Of a stretch of DNA of 64,000 nucleotides, positions 42,608 to 52,929 are shown piece after piece. Numbering within the stretch: the stretch's first letter is position 1; every line of letters starts with the position of its first letter. This stretch comes from Amycolatopsis pithecellobii (GTDB lineage: Bacteria > Actinomycetota > Actinomycetes > Mycobacteriales > Pseudonocardiaceae). The stretch is taken from contig NZ_WMBA01000015.1 of assembly GCF_009707865.1 (NCBI RefSeq), forward strand, positions 1 to 64,000, in the 5' to 3' direction. The notes under the pieces were generated by a model, which was not told where the DNA came from, did no database searches, and saw nothing but the letters and a program-made list of their open reading frames with translations. The translations under genes were made by a program, and so were the position numbers.

Positions 42608-43473
42608 GCGTGGTCCTCGCCCGTAGCCCAGACACCCACGACGGTGCGGTCGTCCAGGTGGGTCTTGCGGGCGAAACCGACCTGAGCGCCGAAATCGAAG
42701 ATCGCCGGAGGCGATGTCCACCAGGTGGCAAGGGTTTCGCGGACCTCGGCCGCGCCGCGCAAAGGCACGTCGACTCCGTCGGTCATCACGAACAGGGCGC
42801 CATCGGTAAGCGTGGTTTCCGCGTGGTGCAGGCGGGGTGAGTCAGTGGGCAATGCCCGTACCGATCCAGTGTGGACGGTCGCGTCGCCGTCCGTCGTGGC
42901 CGAAACGTCGGTCCAGCCGCCCTCGCGGGACAGTGCCCACACCGTGCTGTCGTCGCTGCGCACGATCTCCACGCGGCGGCCCTGGTGTCCTGGCGAGATC
43001 GCGACCGCCACCACCGTGGTCGCCATCGCGTTCGCGTCCCACTCGGCCGGGCCGAGCTCCGCCCGGCGCCGGGCCACAAGCTCGTGCAGCTCGGCGTTGA
43101 CGGATTTGACCGCGGCCGCCCAGTTCCGGGCCGCCCAGAAATGCGCCGGCAGGCGATCCGTCACGAAAGCAGCGGCCTCGTGCGAGCGGGGCAGCGAGCC
43201 CACTCCGTCACACACGATGACGAGGGTCGTGTCACTCGCCTCGTCGTACACGACGGAGAACGCGTCCTGCCGCGGCCCGCCACGGTAGCGATGCATGAGC
43301 CCACGAATCGAAGCGCCGCGGATCTCCAGCCCCGGGCCGGAGAACTCGGACAGTTCGTGGTCGGCCACCGTCGGCGTGGCGGGCGGGTGGCCGGCGGGGA
43401 GTTCGCCGGCCGCCCGCCCTGGCGCACCGATGGCCGGCACACCGCGTCCTCCCGCGGACTTGCGGTCGGTCAC
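42604..43473 (-). CDS. PP2C-type protein phosphatase of the triad
   Basis: Protein of 289 residues. An N-terminal Pro/Ala-rich region of about 50 residues precedes the PP2C domain, with metal-binding and core motifs GPRQDAFSVV, VIVCDGVGSLPRSHEAA, ATTVVAVAI, LFVMTDGVDVPLRG and LDDRTVVGVW. This should reverse phosphorylation by the adjacent kinase. GTG 43473 overlaps the VWA stop by GTGA; the frame is open to 43647 but that part shadows the VWA gene. It is coupled on both sides, so kinase and phosphatase should be made in fixed ratio. Confidence 0.88.
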   Translation of the reverse strand: MTDRKSAGGRGVPAIGAPGRAAGELPAGHPPATPTVADHELSEFSGPGLEIRGASIRGLMHRYRGGPRQDAFSVVYDEASDTTLVIVCDGVGSLPRSHEAAAFVTDRLPAHFWAARNWAAAVKSVNAELHELVARRRAELGPAEWDANAMATTVVAVAISPGHQGRRVEIVRSDDSTVWALSREGGWTDVSATTDGDATVHTGSVRALPTDSPRLHHAETTLTDGALFVMTDGVDVPLRGAAEVRETLATWWTSPPAIFDFGAQVGFARKTHLDDRTVVGVWATGEDHA

Positions 43474-44219
43474 ATCCAGTCCTCGGCCTCGCCGAACTGG
43501 GCGTCGAGATTCGCGGACGGGGCCGGCGGCACGATCTGCGGCAGCCCCTGTGACGCGGACTGCCCCGAGCTGATCACGGTCTTGCCGATGACCTCGGTCA
43601 TCGCTTTCAAGACCTCTTTCACGCTGTTCGAGCGAGACAAGAACCACCGGCCTTTGGTCCGGCCGAAGTTGGGATAGGCGAGCTTTCGCATGACTTCTTC
43701 GGGTGCGCTGCGAAAACCGAAGGGCACGAAGTAGGGGAAGGCCCGGTTCCCGGTTTTCTGCTCGGGATCATAGGCGAACAGCGACTGGAACGTTTCCGCG
43801 TAATTCCCGTCGCCGGGCGCGCCGTCGGTGAGGAAGAAGACACAGGGCCGGTACATCTTGATGCGCTGACTCTTGAGCTTGGCCCGGTCCTGCTCGAACA
43901 CCTGGTGGTATTCGCGAAACGCCGCGCCGTAGTTCGTGCCACCGCTTGCCGTGACGGTCGGCGGAGTGAGTGAACTCGGACTGTCCAGCGGCACGATCGT
44001 CTGGGCATTGTGGTTGAACGTGATGATGCTCAACATGACAAGGTCGTCTACGACGGGATCATCACAGATGTCCCGAATCAACTGCTGAATCGCTTCGTTG
44101 AGCTCCTGAATGTCACCGGACATCGACGAAGACACGTCGACAATCAGGTAGAACGGCATGATCACCTGACCGTCGGTCAACGTGGACTCGGAGACCTCGT
44201 CGGCGGTGGATTGCGTCAT
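43470..44219 (-). CDS. von Willebrand factor A protein, TerY-like
   Basis: Protein of 249 residues with a complete MIDAS: DVSSSMS (Asp28, Ser30, Ser32), the Thr in SGGTNYG, and the Asp in FLTDGAPGDG. TerY/YegL-like proteins of this kind act with a kinase and a PP2C phosphatase. First gene of a leftward operon of seven to nine genes. The 290-base space to metG (44220-44509) must hold its promoter and that of metG. I see an imperfect inverted repeat (CGCAC-N7-GTGCG near 44326-44342) there, but no clear -35/-10. Confidence 0.88.
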   Translation of the reverse strand: MTQSTADEVSESTLTDGQVIMPFYLIVDVSSSMSGDIQELNEAIQQLIRDICDDPVVDDLVMLSIITFNHNAQTIVPLDSPSSLTPPTVTASGGTNYGAAFREYHQVFEQDRAKLKSQRIKMYRPCVFFLTDGAPGDGNYAETFQSLFAYDPEQKTGNRAFPYFVPFGFRSAPEEVMRKLAYPNFGRTKGRWFLSRSNSVKEVLKAMTEVIGKTVISSGQSASQGLPQIVPPAPSANLDAQFGEAEDWM

Positions 44220-44509
44220 CGAATCCTCGTTTCGATTGCCTTTGATGAGAAAGCTCGCGGCCTAGATCGCTGTGCCGACACAACCCGTTACGCATTGAGT
44301 AGCCGTTGACCCAAAAAGTGATGAACGCACTGAATTTGTGCGCTGAGTAACAGAATTCGGGTGCCCATTTACCAGCTGGACAGGCGCCCGGCGGGGAAAT
44401 TTCCGTGGAATTCGGTGCGACGCGCGGCCGGGGCCGCCGTGTCAGAGCTTCGCGACCCCGCCGACCCAGCGCTGGGGTGCCGACGCTCGCCCCCGTACGC
44501 TGATAAAGC

Positions 44510-46309
44510 ATGAGCACCAATGTGTTGACGGCGGTGGCCTGGCCGTATGCCAACGGCCCCCGTCATATCGGCCACGTATCCGGGTTCGGGGTCCCCTCCG
44601 ACGTCTTCTCGCGCTACCAGCGAATGGCCGGCAACCGGGTGCTCATGGTGTCCGGGACCGACGAGCACGGCACCCCCATCACTGTGCAGGCCGACAACGA
44701 GGGCCTGACCCCGCAGCAAACGGCCGACAAGTACACCCGCCAGATCGGTTCCGACCTGCAGGGCCTCGGGCTGAGTTACGACCTGTTCACCCGCACCACC
44801 ACCGGTAACCACGCCGAAGTCACCCAGCAGATCTTCCTGGCGCTGCACCGCAACGGCTACGTCGTGCCCAAGACGACAAGGGGCGCCATCAGCCCCTCCA
44901 CCGGGCGCACGCTGCCCGACCGCTACATCGAGGGCACCTGCCCGATCTGCGGGTACGACGGCGCGCGCGGTGACCAGTGCGACAACTGCGGCAACCAGCT
45001 CGACCCGGCCGATCTGATCAACCCGCACTCGCGGATCAACGGCGAGACGCCGAAGTTCGTCGAGACCGAGCACCTGTTCCTCGACCTGCCGGCGTTCACC
45101 GAGACCCTCGGTAAGTGGCTGTCCACTCGCACGGACTGGCGGCCGAACGTCCTGAAGTTCACCAAGAACCTCATCGACGATATGCGGCCCCGCCCGATCA
45201 CCCGTGACCTGGACTGGGGGGTGAAGGTGCCGCTCGACGGCTGGCGTGACCAGCCGCTCAAGCGGTTCTACGTCTGGTTCGACGCGGTGATCGGGTATTT
45301 CTCGGCCAGCGTCGAATGGGCCCGGCGCAGCGGGCAGCCCGACGCGTGGCAGGAATGGTGGAACAACGGAGACGCCCGCACCTATTACTTCATGGGCAAG
45401 GACAACATCACCTTCCACGCCCAGATCTGGCCCGCGCTGCTGCTCGGGCACAACGGCGCGGGGGACCGCGGTGGCGAGATCGGCCCGTACGGCACGCTGA
45501 ACCTGCCGGACGAGATCGTTTCCAGCGAGTTCCTCACCATGAGCGGCTCGAAGTTCTCCACGTCGCGCGGCACGGTCATCTACGTGCACGACTTCCTGCG
45601 CGAGTTCGGCCCGGACACGTTGCGGTACTTCATCTCCGTGGCCGGTCCCGAGACCCAGGACACCGACTTCACCTGGGACGAGTTCGTCCGGCGCACCAAC
45701 TTCGAGCTCGCCAACGAGTGGGGCAACCTGGTCAACCGGTCGATCTCGATGGCACACAAGAACAACGGTGCGATCCCGGCCCCGACCCGGCCCGCCCCGG
45801 CGGACGAGGACCTGAAAACCCTGTCCCGCAAGGCTTTCGAGACCGCGGGGGCGCATCTACAGCGCTCGCGGTTCAAACTGGCCGCCGGCGAGGCCATGCG
45901 CGTCGTCACGGCCGCGAACCGGTACCTGTCGGATCAGGAGCCGTGGAAGCTCAAGGACGATCCGGATCGTCGTGACGCGGTGCTGCACACCGCGTTGCAG
46001 GTGGTCTCGGACGCGAACACGTTGCTCACGCCGTTCCTGCCGCATTCGGCGCAGAAGGTGCACGAGGCACTCGGCGGCACCGGGGTGTGGGCGGCCCAGC
46101 CGGAGTTGCAGGAGGTCGATGACCTCGACATTCCCGGCCGCACCAACCCGATCCTCACCGGCGACTACGCGGCCGAGCAGGCGCGCTGGCAGTCCACGCC
46201 GATCGAGGTCGGCAGGCCGCTGGCGAAGCCGACGCCGCTGTTCGCGAAGCTCGACCCGAAACTGGGCGAGACCGGCCCGGAGTGGGCACCGATCGAGCGT
46301 GCCGAATAA
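44510..46309 (+). CDS. metG: Methionyl-tRNA synthetase
   Basis: Class I synthetase of 599 residues. The HIGH-type motif is PRHIGHV near 19-25, the zinc-binding insertion [19 protein letters not shown] near 144-162 has four Cys, and the KMSKS counterpart is [10 protein letters not shown]. The anticodon-binding helices follow, with no C-terminal tRNA-binding extension. ATG 44510 has no strong ribosome site; GATAAAG lies just before it, so the message may be leaderless or nearly so. Order metG-tatD-rpf-rsmA-ispE is conserved in actinobacteria. Confidence 0.96.
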   Translation: MSTNVLTAVAWPYANGPRHIGHVSGFGVPSDVFSRYQRMAGNRVLMVSGTDEHGTPITVQADNEGLTPQQTADKYTRQIGSDLQGLGLSYDLFTRTTTGNHAEVTQQIFLALHRNGYVVPKTTRGAISPSTGRTLPDRYIEGTCPICGYDGARGDQCDNCGNQLDPADLINPHSRINGETPKFVETEHLFLDLPAFTETLGKWLSTRTDWRPNVLKFTKNLIDDMRPRPITRDLDWGVKVPLDGWRDQPLKRFYVWFDAVIGYFSASVEWARRSGQPDAWQEWWNNGDARTYYFMGKDNITFHAQIWPALLLGHNGAGDRGGEIGPYGTLNLPDEIVSSEFLTMSGSKFSTSRGTVIYVHDFLREFGPDTLRYFISVAGPETQDTDFTWDEFVRRTNFELANEWGNLVNRSISMAHKNNGAIPAPTRPAPADEDLKTLSRKAFETAGAHLQRSRFKLAAGEAMRVVTAANRYLSDQEPWKLKDDPDRRDAVLHTALQVVSDANTLLTPFLPHSAQKVHEALGGTGVWAAQPELQEVDDLDIPGRTNPILTGDYAAEQARWQSTPIEVGRPLAKPTPLFAKLDPKLGETGPEWAPIERAE

Positions 46310-46325
46310 GAAGGAACGACCGCCG

Positions 46326-47132
46326 GTGCCGGAGCGTTTGCCGGCGCCGGTGGTCGACGCGCACACGCATCTGGACGCCTGCGGCGCGGTGGACGCGGCC
46401 GGCGTCGCCGAGATCGTCGACCGCGCCGCGGCCGCCGGCGTGACCCGCGTGGTGACGGTGGCGGACGACCTCGCGTCGGCCCGCTGGGTTACCGAAGCGT
46501 CCACATGGGACAGCCGGGTGTTCGCCGCGGTGGCCATACATCCCACGCGTACCAAGGATTTCAGCGATACCGAACGGTCCGAAGTGGAGCGTCTCGCGCG
46601 CGCCGACCGGGTCGTCGCGGTCGGCGAGACCGGGCTCGACTACTACTGGGACTACGCCCCGCACGACGCGCAGCAGGAGGCGTTCCGCTGGCATATTGAT
46701 CTCGCCAAGCGCGTCCGCAAGCCGCTGATGATCCACGACCGCGACGCGCACGAGGACATCCTGCGGATCCTCGCCGAGGAAGGCGCGCCCGAGCAGGTGG
46801 TGTTCCACTGCTTCTCCGGCGACGCGGACTTCGCGCGCCGTTGCGTCGACGCCGGTTACGTCCTGTCGTTCGCCGGCACCGTCACGTTCAAGAACGCGCG
46901 GGCGCTGCAGGACGCGGCGAGATTGGTTCCTTCGGAGCAATTTCTCGTCGAGACCGACGCGCCCTTCCTGACCCCGCATCCGTTCCGTGGCAGGGCGAAC
47001 GAGCCCTACTGCACGGCCTACACCGTGCGTTACCTCGCTGAGCTGCGACAACAGCCGGTCCAAGAGATCGCAACGGCGGCTTGCCGAAACGCTGAACGTG
47101 TGTTTCAACTTCCTTCTGTCACAACGAGTTGA
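46326..47132 (+). CDS. tatD: TatD-family metal-dependent DNase/hydrolase
   Basis: Protein of 268 residues (277 if GTG 46299 is used, which would overlap metG by 11 bases). Metal-site motifs are DAHTHLDACG, VGETGLDYYWD, IHDRDAHEDIL, FHCFSGD and the Asp in VETDAPFLTPHPFRG. Members are 3'-5' exonucleases or deoxynucleotide hydrolases in DNA repair and turnover. GTG 46326 is preferred since AAGGA lies ten bases upstream. It is co-transcribed with metG. Confidence 0.92.
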   Translation: MPERLPAPVVDAHTHLDACGAVDAAGVAEIVDRAAAAGVTRVVTVADDLASARWVTEASTWDSRVFAAVAIHPTRTKDFSDTERSEVERLARADRVVAVGETGLDYYWDYAPHDAQQEAFRWHIDLAKRVRKPLMIHDRDAHEDILRILAEEGAPEQVVFHCFSGDADFARRCVDAGYVLSFAGTVTFKNARALQDAARLVPSEQFLVETDAPFLTPHPFRGRANEPYCTAYTVRYLAELRQQPVQEIATAACRNAERVFQLPSVTTS

Positions 47133-47251
47133 ACGGATTGCGACAGTGGTGCGCCCGATACCCCCACACGGACGAGTGACGCACGCCACTAGATTCCACG
47201 GGGTGTTTGCGCAACCTCGCGGGACCCGTTACTGTCCCGTGATCGTGCCGA

Positions 47252-47263
47252 CCGATTAATCGG
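47252..47263. promoter_or_regulatory. Palindrome upstream of rpfB
   Basis: CCGATTAATCGG is a perfect 12-base palindrome within the 222-base tatD-rpfB gap, flanked by GCCGA so that a GCCGA/TCGGC hairpin is also possible. It lies 91 bases before the rpfB GTG. It may be an operator; no known consensus is matched. I see no c-di-AMP riboswitch here. Confidence 0.35.
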
Positions 47264-47333
47264 CTGGCACATACCGCGGTCAGGTCAGTGCAGGTCGGGG
47301 TCGGGGGATGACATCGACTGCGGTTGCCGATAG

Positions 47334-48803
<1,470 letters not shown>

Positions 48804-48854
48804 TCGACGGGTGGCCGCGACGGAGGTGCTGCGCGCCGCAGTAGTCTTCCGGGC

Positions 48855-49715
48855 GTGGTTCAACTGCTCGGCCCGGCCGAGATCCGGGGGCTGGCGGCCG
48901 AGCTGAACGTGCGGCCGACGAAGAAGCTCGGCCAGAACTTCGTGCACGACCCCAACACGGTGCGCCGTATCGTCGAGCTGTCCGGGGTGGGGCCGCGGGA
49001 TGCCGTGCTGGAGGTCGGGCCCGGGCTGGGTTCGCTGACGCTGGGGCTGTTGGCCGCCGGTGCCCGGGTGTCGGCCGTCGAGATCGACCCGGTCCTGGCG
49101 GCTCGCTTGCCGGTGACGGTGCGGGAACGTGCGTCTGAGACCGCGCAACAGCTGACAGTGCTGGAGCGCGACGCGATGAAGGTGGGCGCCGGCGAGTTGC
49201 CCGTGCCGCCCACGACACTGGTCGCGAATCTGCCCTACAACGTCGCCGTGCCCGTCGTACTGCATCTGCTGGCCGCGTTGCCGTCGCTCACTCGCGCGCT
49301 CGTGATGGTGCAGACCGAGGTTGCCGATCGGATGGCCGCCGGGCCGGGTAGCCGGATCTATGGTGTGCCGAGCGTCAAACTGGCTTGGTACGGGAAGGCG
49401 CGGAAGGTCGCCGCCGTGCCGCGCGCGGTGTTCTGGCCGGTGCCGAACGTCGATTCCGCGCTCGTGGCGTTCGAACGCGCGACCGCACCGGCTTCGGACG
49501 TCGATCGCGACGCCGTTTTCGCCGTCATCGATGCGGCATTCGCGCAACGGCGCAAGACACTCCGGTCCGCACTCGCCTCGTGGGCGGGTTCGGCCGAACA
49601 GGCGGGCGCTGTACTCCGGGCGGCGGGTGTCGACCCGGGCACGCGCGGTGAGCAACTCACCATCAATGAGTTCGTGCGCGTAGCTGAGAGTGCTCGGCTA
49701 CGGCCATCCGTGTGA
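48855..49715 (+). CDS. rsmA: 16S rRNA (adenine-1518/1519-N6)-dimethyltransferase
   Basis: KsgA/RsmA enzyme of 286 residues that dimethylates two adjacent adenines near the 16S rRNA 3' end. Motifs are [31 protein letters not shown] (SAM loop), [12 protein letters not shown], and the catalytic [11 protein letters not shown]. The GTG start lies 51 bases after rpfB, matching the conserved actinobacterial order. Confidence 0.95.
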   Translation: MVQLLGPAEIRGLAAELNVRPTKKLGQNFVHDPNTVRRIVELSGVGPRDAVLEVGPGLGSLTLGLLAAGARVSAVEIDPVLAARLPVTVRERASETAQQLTVLERDAMKVGAGELPVPPTTLVANLPYNVAVPVVLHLLAALPSLTRALVMVQTEVADRMAAGPGSRIYGVPSVKLAWYGKARKVAAVPRAVFWPVPNVDSALVAFERATAPASDVDRDAVFAVIDAAFAQRRKTLRSALASWAGSAEQAGAVLRAAGVDPGTRGEQLTINEFVRVAESARLRPSV

Positions 49716-49781
49716 TTGCTTCGTGTGATCTGGCCCGGGGCACTTGCGCTCAACGCAGGACATCCGTTCTACTTTTGACGT

Positions 49782-49870
49782 TATCCATCCCGAGCGACCG
49801 AGAGACCTGGCTCGCCGAAGTCGCAGCAACCACCCCCGTCGGGCAGGTGCTACCGCCAGGATCGATGGAG
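49782..49870 (+). promoter_or_regulatory. S-adenosylmethionine riboswitch (SAM-I/SAM-IV core)
   Basis: P1 pairs TCCATC (49784-49789) with GATGGA (49864-49869). P2 pairs CCTGGC (49806-49811) with GCCAGG (49855-49860). P3 is enclosed by the conserved GCAACC (49825-49830) and GGTGC (49846-49850). GAGAGACC before P2 and the GCAACC/GGTGC/CCAGG set are the conserved SAM-binding core. The usual SAM-I P4 hairpin is not evident, so the subtype is uncertain. It sits in the long leader of the MetN-like gene; 188 bases between it and the TTG start are available as expression platform. Confidence 0.78.
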
Positions 49871-50057
49871 GAAGCTGTGTATCGCACGCGAATGCTCACC
49901 AGGCGCCGAGTCGTCGATGAGTGCCGCCGTTCCGTTTGTGCATGTCGTCGCTGACCGTTCTCATCCGCTGAGTTCGAGTCCTTTCGCAACTGTCCTTTTC
50001 GGACGCGTTAATTCGATGACGTCCGCGCGTTCTGCGCGCCCGCACTTGGAGCTTTCG

Positions 50058-51068
50058 TTGATCACAGTAGAAAATCTGACCAAGTCCTTTCCTGGCAAGG
50101 GTTCCCCGGTGCTCGCCCTGCGCGAGGTGAATCTGGAAATCAGCGCCGGTGCGCTGTACGGAGTAGTGGGCCCGGCAAGGTCCGGTAAGTCCACACTCGC
50201 CAAAGTTGTTGCCCTGCAAGAGAAACCCGACCGCGGCACGGTGCGGTTGGACGGGCTGAACACGGCCGGTCTCGATGGCCGCCGGCTACGGGAGGTGCGC
50301 CGTCAGGTTGCGGTTCTGGGTACCGCTCCGTCGCTGCACGCCGAACGCACCGTCGCTGGGAATGTCGCTGCGCCGCTGGAGCAGCTCGGTGTCGACGGTC
50401 CGCAGCGGCGGAGCCGGGTGGGCCGGGTGCTCGATCTCGCCGGCTTGACCCAGCGGGCCGCGCAGCACCCGGGCGAGCTGACCGAAGGCCAGCGGCGCCG
50501 GGTTGCCCTCGCCCGTGCGGTGGCGACGGGCCCGGCGGTGTTGCTCGCCGATGACCCCACGGCCGGCCTTGCCGCCGAAGAAGCCGGTACGGTGCTGACC
50601 GTTCTGGACCGGGCGCGCGCTGAGCTGGGTGTCACGGTGGTGTTGACGTCGCAGGACCCGGCTGTTGCCCGCCGCGTCTGCGATGAGGTTGCGCTGCTGG
50701 ACTCCGGCCGGGTCGTCGAACATGGCTCGCTGTTGGACCTGCTGGCTTTGCCGGGGAGCCAGACGGCCGATGCGCTGCTGCCGGCGATTGATACACCTCG
50801 GGCGCAGAGTGCCGCTTACGATCGGGCCGCCGATGTGGTGCTGATCGGCTTCGCCGCGGTTGGTGCGCTGCTGCCGGAGGCCGCGACCCGCTTCGATGTC
50901 GAACTCTCCACCATCGGTGGCGGCCTGACCCGCGTCGGCGACACCCCGGTGGCCCGCTTCCGAGTCGGCGTCCGCGGCCGGCAAGCGGATGCGGTGCTCG
51001 CATGGATCGGCGACCACGGTGCACACGTGACACACCTTGCCGGGGGCCCCCGAAGCATCGCGGCCTAA
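50058..51068 (+). CDS. MetN-like methionine ABC transporter ATPase with NIL domain (orphan)
   Basis: ATPase of 336 residues: ABC domain about 1-235, then a NIL domain (about 260-336; ARFRVGVRGRQADAVLAWI). Walker A is GPARSGKS. The signature reads LTEGQ rather than LSGGQ, and Walker B ends LLADDPTAGL, so the catalytic Glu is replaced by Asp; the D-loop is also altered. Activity may be low. TTG 50058 is chosen because TGGAG lies six bases upstream and the domain starts MITVENLTKSFPG; an open frame to 49917 crosses the leader. No MetI or MetQ gene is adjacent. The upstream SAM riboswitch supports a link to methionine. Confidence 0.82.
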   Translation: MITVENLTKSFPGKGSPVLALREVNLEISAGALYGVVGPARSGKSTLAKVVALQEKPDRGTVRLDGLNTAGLDGRRLREVRRQVAVLGTAPSLHAERTVAGNVAAPLEQLGVDGPQRRSRVGRVLDLAGLTQRAAQHPGELTEGQRRRVALARAVATGPAVLLADDPTAGLAAEEAGTVLTVLDRARAELGVTVVLTSQDPAVARRVCDEVALLDSGRVVEHGSLLDLLALPGSQTADALLPAIDTPRAQSAAYDRAADVVLIGFAAVGALLPEAATRFDVELSTIGGGLTRVGDTPVARFRVGVRGRQADAVLAWIGDHGAHVTHLAGGPRSIAA

Positions 51069-51079
51069 CTTCATCACCA

Positions 51080-51120
51080 GAAAAGGTTGCCCGGCAAGTC
51101 TCTTACCAGGCAACCTTTTC
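51080..51120. terminator. Terminator hairpin after the MetN-like gene
   Basis: Perfect 12-base stem GAAAAGGTTGCC (51080-51091) with GGCAACCTTTTC (51109-51120) and a 17-base loop. It ends in a T-rich stretch on both strands, so it can stop transcription from either side. It is the left member of a related hairpin pair in the gene-free stretch 51069-51457. Confidence 0.75.
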
Positions 51121-51194
51121 TGTGGCAGATACTGCCTGCCTCGCCCTTCGCAGTGCCACCGAGCGCTTTGCCGCCGCCGGCCCGCTCTGCTCGC

Positions 51195-51232
51195 GCGGCT
51201 TCGCCACCGCGGCTTCGCCACCGCGGCTTCGC
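51195..51232. repeat. 14-base tandem repeat in the MetN/MFS intergenic region
   Basis: GCGGCTTCGCCACC occurs at 51195-51208 and 51209-51222, followed by a partial copy at 51223-51232. Together with the two hairpins at 51080 and 51348 it makes up most of the recognisable content of the 389-base gap 51069-51457. No gene is supported there. Confidence 0.8.
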
Positions 51233-51347
51233 CGGCGAACGCTGCGCCAGCGCACCGAACGGGTTCGTCGCCACTGGCAAACGTCGCCCCTACTCACGTT
51301 TCTCGGGCTCGAGCTGCCCAGTCTCTGCCGCGTCGACTTCGTCGGTG

Positions 51348-51386
51348 GAAAAGGTTGCCGGGCAAGAGACTTACCAGGCAACCTTC
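51348..51386 (-). terminator. Terminator hairpin after the MFS gene
   Basis: GAAAAGGTTGCC (51348-51359) pairs with GGCAACCTT (51378-51386). On the minus strand the stem is followed by TTTTCC, so it suits the leftward MFS gene that stops at 51458. Its loop contains AAGAGACTT, the reverse complement of the AAGTCTCTT in the loop of the 51080-51120 hairpin. Confidence 0.65.
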
Positions 51387-51457
51387 CCATTCCACGCACC
51401 CCTGGTCGCCACCCCGAAAGCCGGAGCGGGAAGACCCGCAAACCACCCGGTGGGCTC

Positions 51458-52876
51458 CTACTTCTTCGGGCCCGCGAGCAGGCCCACACCGATGGCAGCC
51501 CCGGCGATGATCGCGGCTCCCCAGCCGTTGGCGACGGCGTATCCGTGCACCGTCGCGGCCGCAACACCCAGTCCGGCGGCCGAAGCTGTCACACTCGACG
51601 CGATGCTGTTCAGCGTCGCCGTCCCGAGCGAAGCGCCGACCTGTTGCGAGGTGGTGACAAAGGCGGACGCGACGCCGGCATCCGCCTCGGCGACCCGGCC
51701 GGTGGCGGTATTGATCACGACCGGCATCGAGAGCCCGGCCCCAGCGCCGATCACCAGTTCGACCGGCATGATCAGGCCCCAGTATGACGCATCCGGCGTC
51801 AGCTGCGTGAGCGTCACCATCCCGGCGGCCATCAACAGCATCCCGATCACCAGCAGCGGCCGCGGACCGGTCCTTGGCAGCAACCGCCGCGAGAGCAGCA
51901 TCGACACGACCACGTTCCCCAGCAGAAACGGCAGAAAAGCGAGCCCGGCCGGCAGTGGCCCATAATGCATGATCGCCTGCAGCTGGAAAGTCAGGAACAG
52001 GAACATCCCGAACATGCCGAACGCCACCGAACCGATCGTCAGGAACGCGGCCGCCCGGTTGCGGTCGGCGAGAATTCGCAGTGGCAGCAAGGGGTTCCCG
52101 ACCCGGGTCTGCCGGTAGAGGAACGCCCCGAGCAACACCACGGCCGCACCCGCGAAGCCCAGCACGATCCCCGAACCCCACCCGCGCGTCGCGGCCTCGG
52201 ACAATGCGTACACCAGCGACACGATGCCCCCGCTCCCGAGGAACGCGCTGGTCCAGTCCAGTGGGGTCTCCCGGTGCCCGGCGGGATTCGGCAGCACGAA
52301 CCAGCCCAGGATCGCCGCGACCGCGGCCAGCGGCAGGTTCACGTACAGGCACCAACGCCAGTCGAGGTACTGCGTCAGCGCGCCGCCGGCGATGAGGCCG
52401 ACCGCCGCACCGGACATCATGATCGCGCTGAAAATCCCGAACGCCTTGGCCCGCTCCCGTGCCTCGCTGAACGTGACGGTCAGCAGCGCCAGCGTCGACG
52501 GCGCGAGCAGCGCGGCGAAGACCCCTTGCGCTGCCCTCGACGCGATGAGCATCCCTGGCCCGGTCGCGGCGCCGCCGACGGCGGACGCCAGCGCGAACCC
52601 GATCGCCCCCACGATGAGCGTGTTCCGCCGCCCGAATCGGTCACCCATCCGGCCGCCGAGCAGCAGCAACCCGCCGACCGCGAGCGTGTAGGCGCTGATT
52701 GCCCACTGGCGGGCGGCATCGGACATGCCGAGTTCGTGCTGCGCCGATGGCAGCGCGATGTTGACGATGGTGGTGTCGATGACGACCAGCAGGTGGGCCA
52801 GCCCGATCGCGAGCAGCGCCCACCATTTTCGCTGCTCCGTACGCGCCTCGGAAGGCGCGCTGAGTGCCGTTGTCAT
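51458..52876 (-). CDS. MFS drug-efflux type transporter (DHA2/EmrB-QacA group)
   Basis: Membrane protein of 472 residues with about 14 predicted helices. The first helix holds LLVVIDTTIVNIALPSAQ, and the loop GGRMGDRFGRRNTLIVG and DWRWCLYVNLPLA motif are typical of the DHA2 proton-driven exporters. Divergent from a TetR gene with a palindrome between them, a standard repressor-pump arrangement. The exported compound is unknown. This pair interrupts the conserved rsmA-ispE order. Confidence 0.88.
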   Translation of the reverse strand: MTTALSAPSEARTEQRKWWALLAIGLAHLLVVIDTTIVNIALPSAQHELGMSDAARQWAISAYTLAVGGLLLLGGRMGDRFGRRNTLIVGAIGFALASAVGGAATGPGMLIASRAAQGVFAALLAPSTLALLTVTFSEARERAKAFGIFSAIMMSGAAVGLIAGGALTQYLDWRWCLYVNLPLAAVAAILGWFVLPNPAGHRETPLDWTSAFLGSGGIVSLVYALSEAATRGWGSGIVLGFAGAAVVLLGAFLYRQTRVGNPLLPLRILADRNRAAAFLTIGSVAFGMFGMFLFLTFQLQAIMHYGPLPAGLAFLPFLLGNVVVSMLLSRRLLPRTGPRPLLVIGMLLMAAGMVTLTQLTPDASYWGLIMPVELVIGAGAGLSMPVVINTATGRVAEADAGVASAFVTTSQQVGASLGTATLNSIASSVTASAAGLGVAAATVHGYAVANGWGAAIIAGAAIGVGLLAGPKK

Positions 52877-52901
52877 CGTGATCCCCTGCCGGTCGACAAG
52901 T

Positions 52902-52915
52902 CAACTGGTCAGTTG
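52902..52915. promoter_or_regulatory. Operator between MFS and TetR genes
   Basis: CAACTG and CAGTTG flank GT in a perfect 14-base inverted repeat in the 53-base divergent space between the MFS start (52876) and the TetR coding region. It is the likely TetR binding site controlling both genes. Confidence 0.68.
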
Positions 52916-52929
52916 TAAAGTACGGCGGG

